From Diospyros lotus (lineage: Eukaryota; Streptophyta; Magnoliopsida; Ericales; Ebenaceae): a stretch of 64,000 nucleotides of DNA. Of this stretch, positions 58,830-64,000 are shown one piece after another; position 1 is the first letter of the stretch, and each line of letters begins with the position of its first letter. Both the position numbers and the translations under genes were made by a program. A model generated the notes under the pieces. It was given only the letters and a program-made list of their open reading frames with translations. It was not told the origin of the DNA and did no database searches. The stretch is from contig NC_068352.1 in the NCBI RefSeq assembly GCF_014633365.1, positions 372,001 through 436,000 of the forward strand, given 5' to 3'.

Positions 58830-61800
58830 AATCAGGCTCCGTAGATGATGAATACTTGATCTTGGGTTGCCCTACAGCAACCTTAGAACCAGCACACACA
58901 GGTGACAACCTTATACCAAGCTTTCCACACAAAAACAGATCCGGTCTCTAGGCAGTCCTTTAGTAAGAATATTAGCTATCTGATCAGATGTTGGAACATA
59001 TATGATTTCTACCTCACCACATTCAACCTTCTCAAGAATGAAATGTACATCAATCTCAACATGCTTGATTCAAGAGCGAAAGAACAGATTCTTAGCCATG
59101 CTCTTGGCAACCAAATTATCACTCCACACTATTGGAGTAACAACACATGGATACCCCAATTCCAAAAATAAAGATTTCAGCCACATCAACTCTTGTCACA
59201 CCTTGGGCAACTGCCCGATACTCAGCCTCTCCAACAGATCTAGTAACACCAGATTGTTTCTTGGACCCCCATACAATGTGATTCCTTCCAAGATACACAC
59301 AAAAACCACTAGTAGATCTTCTAGTGACCTTGCAGCCAGCATAGTTTTCATCTGTATAGACTACTAAAGACAAGTCATCCGATGAGGGAGAGAAAACCAA
59401 ACCCATGCCAATAGTTCCTTTAAGGTACCGGAGTAGCCTCTTACAAGCTAACCAATGTTGAGACTTTGGGTTAGACAAAAATTGGCTCAATTTGTTCACT
59501 ACAAACGCTATGTCCGGGCGAGTGTAGGTTAGGTACTGCAAAGAGCCAATAAGAGTTCTATACAAAGAAGGATCAGAAAAGGGATCCCGTTCATCAGTCA
59601 ATGAAATCCTGGCAACCATAGGAGTATCACAAGGCTTGCAATCTTGCATAACAACCTTTTCCGACAAGTCAACAACATACTTGGACTGAGTTAGGTAAAT
59701 ACCACTACCCTCCCTATAGGCTTCAAACCCTAGGAGGTAATTCACAAAGCCTAGGGTCTTAAGAGCTAAGTGTATCCAGATCATGAATACAAGACATAAG
59801 GGCTGTTGAATCCAATCCAGTAATGAGTATATCATCAACATACACCAAAACAAAAAGTTCATAACCAACTGTCCTCTTGATAAACAAAGAAGCATCACAT
59901 ATAGCCCTAACAAAACCCTAACTCTGCAATGCAGCCCTTAGCTTTGTATACCAAGCTCGAGGGGCTTGCTTGAGGCCATAAAGTGATTCTTCAATCTACA
60001 CACGAGTAGGAAATCGAGAATCTACAAACCCTTCAGGTTGAGCCATGAAAACAGTCTCAACCAAGTCTCCTTTAAGAAAAGCGTTATTAACATCAACTTG
60101 TTGTATGTCCTAACCAAAAGTGACTACTAGAGAGAATAAAACTCTAATAGTTGGAGCTTTGACTATCGGGTTAAAGGTTTCAGCATAATCCACCCCCAGA
60201 GTTTAAAGGAAACCCTTGGCCACCAACTTGGCCTTATACTTAAGAATAGACCCATTAGCATTATATTTCACCTGGATAACCCATTTGTAGCCAATCAAAT
60301 TCATATCCGTGGAAAAAGGAACTAGGTCCCAGGTATTATTCATTTGCAAGGATGTGTACTCTTCTTCCATGGCCTTAACCCATCGTGAGTCTAAAAGAGC
60401 CCCATGAACTGAACTAGGTTCAAGAGAACTCACTAAGGCATGAGGAGAAGAGGCAACAAGTTGTTTGGACTTTGATCTTATAATCATAGGATGAACTGAT
60501 GGGGCTGGAACAGTCTTGGACTTAGGTAGAGAATTTTTAGGTGTTGGTGGCTGGGTAACAAGAGGTTGTAGTTCATTCCAAGCATTTGTAGACTAAGCTG
60601 AAGTATCGTGAGAGCTAGTGGAGATAGGGCTAGATAAAATAGAAGCCGGAGACTATGCTACCTGAGGACACGCTAAAGAAGTAGAAGAAGAAGAAACAGG
60701 CTGAAGAAATGCAGTGGAATACCCATTTAAAATTGAGGAAGATGGCACTGATTTAGGTAGAGAAGAAGATGAAGGAGAAAACAAGATAGGAAAAGGAAAT
60801 TCACTAGGATTGAATTGCACATGTCTAGACACATACACTCTCCCTAATGGATGCAAGCACTTATAGCTAGCTTGAGTGTGACTATACCCCCCAAAAAAAA
60901 AACACTTGACAGAATGGAAGTCAAACTTATGCTTGTTATAGGGAAGAAGATAGGAGAAACAAGCACAACCAAAAGGTTGAAACATTAGATAGTTAGGTTG
61001 TTTGTGGTATAGTAATTCGAATGGTGTGTGGAACTTGAGAGGTGAGGAGGGAAGCAAATTAATGAGATGCATTGTTGTTTGAAAGGCTTCCACCCAAAAC
61101 TTGAGGGGCATTTGGGCATGAGCTAACAAGGTTAGGCCCATTTCAGATTTATGTCTATGTTTTCTCTTAGCTACATCATTTTGTTGATGGGTGTGTGGAT
61201 GGGTAAACCGAGGCTGAATGCCATTATCATGAAGATAAGGTAAAAAGGCTTTAAACTCCCCCTCATTGTCTATTTGTAAGGCTCTAAGTTTAGTTTGATA
61301 CTGAAGTTCAACAAACTTGTGAAATATGGTAAAGACTGAAATGGTATCTGACTTAAGTTTTAAGGGGTAAAGTCAAGTGTACCTAGTGTATGCATCCACA
61401 AAGATTATGTAGTATCTAAACCCTTTAATAGACATAACAAGGAGCATGTCCCCATAGGTTTGAATAGACCAAATCCAAAGGCTTAGTAGCAGTAATTTCA
61501 CAGCTCTCAACTTGCCAATCTTACAAGAATCACAAAAGGATAAATTTGAAAGAGAGCAAGAGATACCCATTTTATTCAACACAAATTTCAGTACATTCAA
61601 TGATGGATGTCCCAATCTATCATGCCACTACTGGCAAACATTAGTGTTTTGAGCAACAATTACAACCCCTGACAGCTCATGACAAAATGAGTTCTGTCTA
61701 TTACATGTATTCAAAGAAGGAAAAGGTGAGTTGATGGATGAAGTCTCTAGGGATTGGGCAGGGGTGCAGTTAACAGTAGAATAAGATGTTGAAACCAGTC

Positions 61801-63240
61801 AATAAAGCCCATCCTTAAGGTATCCCCAAAGTAGCACCAGCCTAGAAGCCTTGTCCTTAATCAAACAAACATCCGAATGAAACTCAGCCACAACATTGTG
61901 ATCATGAGGAAGTTGTGAAATACTAAGTAAATTTTTCTTCATACTTGGAACATGAAGAACATTAGGTATGAAAGAACTGAATTAGGTTTAAGTAGTGCTT
62001 GTAAATAACTAATACCTATATGAGTAATAGGCAGTTTCTTACCATTGCCTATGGCCATTTTATCCCCACCATTATAAGGAGTATGCAAGGACAAGTTGTT
62101 TAGGTTTGAAGTAATGTGGTTGGTTGCCCTAGAATCCACAAACCAAGATGGATCTGAAGGAGAAGACTGGGCAGCAAAATTATCAGAAGTTAGGGTTTGG
62201 GAAAACTGCCATAGTGAGAACCTTGTATAGAACCTGTCTCACTCATGTAGGCTCCATTAGAATCACTAAAGGAGGCCATATAAGCTTTGGAATCTAACTG
62301 ATTGGGTCTGCCAAACTCTTGGCTAGACACTCGCTGAAAATTTCTATCAAACCAATGATAGCGCCTGCCTACAAAATGCCCTAGCTTCCCACAAAACTGA
62401 TAATAAATCCTTCTATTTGATGCTCTACCTCGGCCTCTCTCTCCTCCTCTATTTTTATCAAAACCACTATTCTGTGTAGGAACAGATGCCACATCCACAT
62501 GCATAGAATCAAAACTTATTGAAGACTGTGGTGAATTTTTAATTGACAACCTTTGCTCATGCATCAATAGTAGGTATTGAACCTTTTTCAAATTAATTTC
62601 ATCCATCTGATACGTTATTAGGCTCACAACTGTTTCATAGTCCTGATCTAGACCATTTAATATAGCAAGCAACAGATCTTTATCATTTAATGGCTCTCCT
62701 ATGGCTGCAAGAGCATGGCCTATTGTCTTAATCTTGAGGATGTAGTCATTTACAGAAAGTGCATCCTTCTTAATTGACCTTAGTTGCTGCTTCAATTGAA
62801 AGGAATTAGCTATAGTTTGATGTGAATACAGATTTTTCAAAGAGAGCCATACCTCGGCAGATGATTCACAGTGAATCACCTATGCTAACACCTCTTTGTC
62901 AATGGTGGAGAAGAGCCATCCCAACAAGAGCTAATCAGATCAGATCCAGCTCAAATATTCAAGATTGACCACGGCTTCTCCTCCTTCTGAATCGGATAGA
63001 AACTTCACTAGAGGAGAGGTCTTGTTGAGAAAGGAAACGAGATCAAAGGCTTGAATTGTAGCAAGGATCTGAGCCTTCCAGAAGATATAATTGCTGGAAT
63101 TGAGTTTTATAGGAATGAAGTTGAAGGCCTTTGCCACTGCTAAGAAATCAGATTGAGAAGCAGTTGACAAGGATGAGGATTGAGGAGAATCGAGGAGAAG
63201 GAGAGGGAGAGACAGAGGAACTGAGCGCATGATTGGAGGC
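58830..63240 (-). pseudogene. Copia B gag-pol polyprotein, decayed
   Basis: Gag at about 63230-62190, with AEVWLSLKNLYSHQTIANSF and LLLAILNGLDQDYETVVS. The zinc knuckle (about 62390) has lost cysteines (YYQFCGKLGHF, then Arg where Cys is expected). A protease-like DSRATNHIT lies at about 62130 (Gly to Arg next to the active Asp-Ser). Integrase pieces are at 61615-60653, the reverse transcriptase at 60487-59750, and RNase H (VYTDENYAGC, RRSTSGFCVYLG) at 59400-59150. Many stops and frameshifts. Confidence 0.85.
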
Positions 63241-63271
63241 CATTAGGACCGAGCAATTGGCTCTGATACCA

Positions 63272-63557
63272 TGTATTGAAAGCCCTAGGGCACAAGAAGA
63301 CAAAGAACAAAAAGTCGAGAGAGAGAGAAAGAACCACTTGTAAACAGATTTTACTGAAATGAAACTGAACTTAACAAGAGAGGATGTGAGCTGCTTATAT
63401 ATGCAGCTCACCGCACAACAAAGAGGCACCGCCTTACACCAACTTATCTAATACAAACAACAATACAACTTACAATTAATTAACAAACTACTACACAAAC
63501 AAAACAATAGTAGTAGCAACAACTATATATTATTGTAAAACATTAGATGCTTCCACA
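63272..63557 (-). repeat. 5' LTR of copia B
   Basis: 286 bp, TGTATTGAAAG to CTTCCACA on the plus strand. It lacks 4-5 bases near 'gaacttaacaag' and most of the GA repeats relative to the left copy. Confidence 0.93.
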
Positions 63558-63562
63558 ATGCG

Positions 63563-64000
63563 ATCTTGCTGAGCTTTTAGGTCATACATGTTAAACCATT
63601 TTTCAGATGTCCAAGAGGGTGATGGGGCAACCAAGGGATGATGTAGAGGCTCATCCAAATGTGGATCCCTAGCTAGCATGCATGATACATTTTGTTGTTT
63701 TTATGTATTAATGGTCTTGCATAGCATGCTAAGTATCTTGTGTTCGAAAAGGGGCTGTAAAATATTATATACACACATTTATTACAAAAAGTATGGCTAT
63801 ATACTAATTTTCATTATGGAAATGCATCTTTGTGTCGTGTGCTGGTTTTGGTAAATTTTGGGAGGTGTCATTAATGAGAAACCAGTGAGTACAATTACGA
63901 ATGGGTTTGGAGATACAAAACAATAAGTAAAAGGTGTTGAAGACCATGTGAGAAGTCTTAAGGGTTGCTAAGGCTTTAAAGGATCCACTAAAGTGAGTTT
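63563..64000. other. Callose synthase intron, right edge
   Basis: About 440 bp with no exon, repeat or open frame that I can support. The intron therefore exceeds 8 kb within the window. Confidence 0.5.

Larger units (their letters stand above)
58518..63557 (-). mobile_element. Complete-structure copia retrotransposon (B), TSD ATGCG
   Basis: 5040 bp with LTRs 58518-58819 (302 bp) and 63272-63557 (286 bp), flanked by the 5-bp duplication ATGCG (58513-58517 and 63558-63562). It runs right to left. On the minus strand next to the right LTR lies TGGTATCAGAGCCAAT, the initiator-Met primer-binding site. The polypurine tract TTTGAGGGAGAG is next to the left LTR. The LTRs differ at roughly 15 sites plus indels and in (GA)n length, so it is older than copia A and of another family. 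It lies in the last visible callose synthase intron, antisense. Confidence 0.95.

Noticed and set aside
1..64000. CRISPR arrays, operons, or a novel multi-gene defence or biosynthetic system
   Set aside because: The DNA is plant nuclear. The five genes belong to unrelated pathways, and the direct repeats found are tandem duplications or transposon ends without spacer structure.

Overview
This is nuclear DNA from a dicot plant. The evidence is spliced genes with GT-AG introns, AT-rich intergenic DNA, protein sequences closest (from memory, no search run) to plant-only families, and a plant-type repeat load: copia and gypsy LTR elements, L1-type and RTE-type LINEs, tRNA-derived SINEs and Mutator-like foldback elements. 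Kilobase-scale introns full of retroelements suggest a mid-sized, possibly woody-plant genome; the species cannot be named. There are no prokaryotic or organellar features and no CRISPR array.

There are five host genes. (1) 88-10174 (+): the 3' eight exons (504 codons) of CBP80/ABH1, the large subunit of the nuclear cap-binding complex; the 5' part lies to the left of the window. (2) 11566-14387 (-): a complete five-exon peroxisomal 2,4-dienoyl-CoA reductase of the SDR family (304 aa) ending in the peroxisomal signal AKL, arranged tail-to-tail with CBP80. (3) 17845-25498 (+): a complete six-exon DEAD-box RNA helicase of the RH36 type (485 aa), divergent from gene 2. (4) 30561-31055 (+): a 164-aa plant protein of unknown function coded by one exon, probably behind a long 5'-leader intron. 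(5) 37241-55938 and beyond (+): the first nine exons (350 codons) of a callose synthase closest to CALS7; the gene runs off the right edge.

Most of the rest is repeats. CBP80 intron DNA holds an RTE LINE with a second LINE nested in it, a SINE and a probable solo LTR. The callose synthase introns hold a gutted gypsy element, a nest of two L1-type LINEs split by a young copia (47564-52711, TSD CTTCT, LTRs differing at 5 of 272 sites), and an older copia (58518-63557, TSD ATGCG). Two Mutator-like elements with 9-10 bp target duplications lie just upstream of genes: one 79 bp from the reductase start codon, one about 630 bp from the callose synthase start codon.

The genes are functionally unrelated housekeeping or developmental genes (RNA cap binding, fatty-acid beta-oxidation, rRNA processing, callose deposition). 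I see no cluster and no new multi-gene system. The points of interest are structural: element insertions near start codons, an open-frame 99-bp intron in CBP80, an exact tandem duplication across the RH36 stop codon, and a degenerate tandem duplication of the leader region of gene 4.
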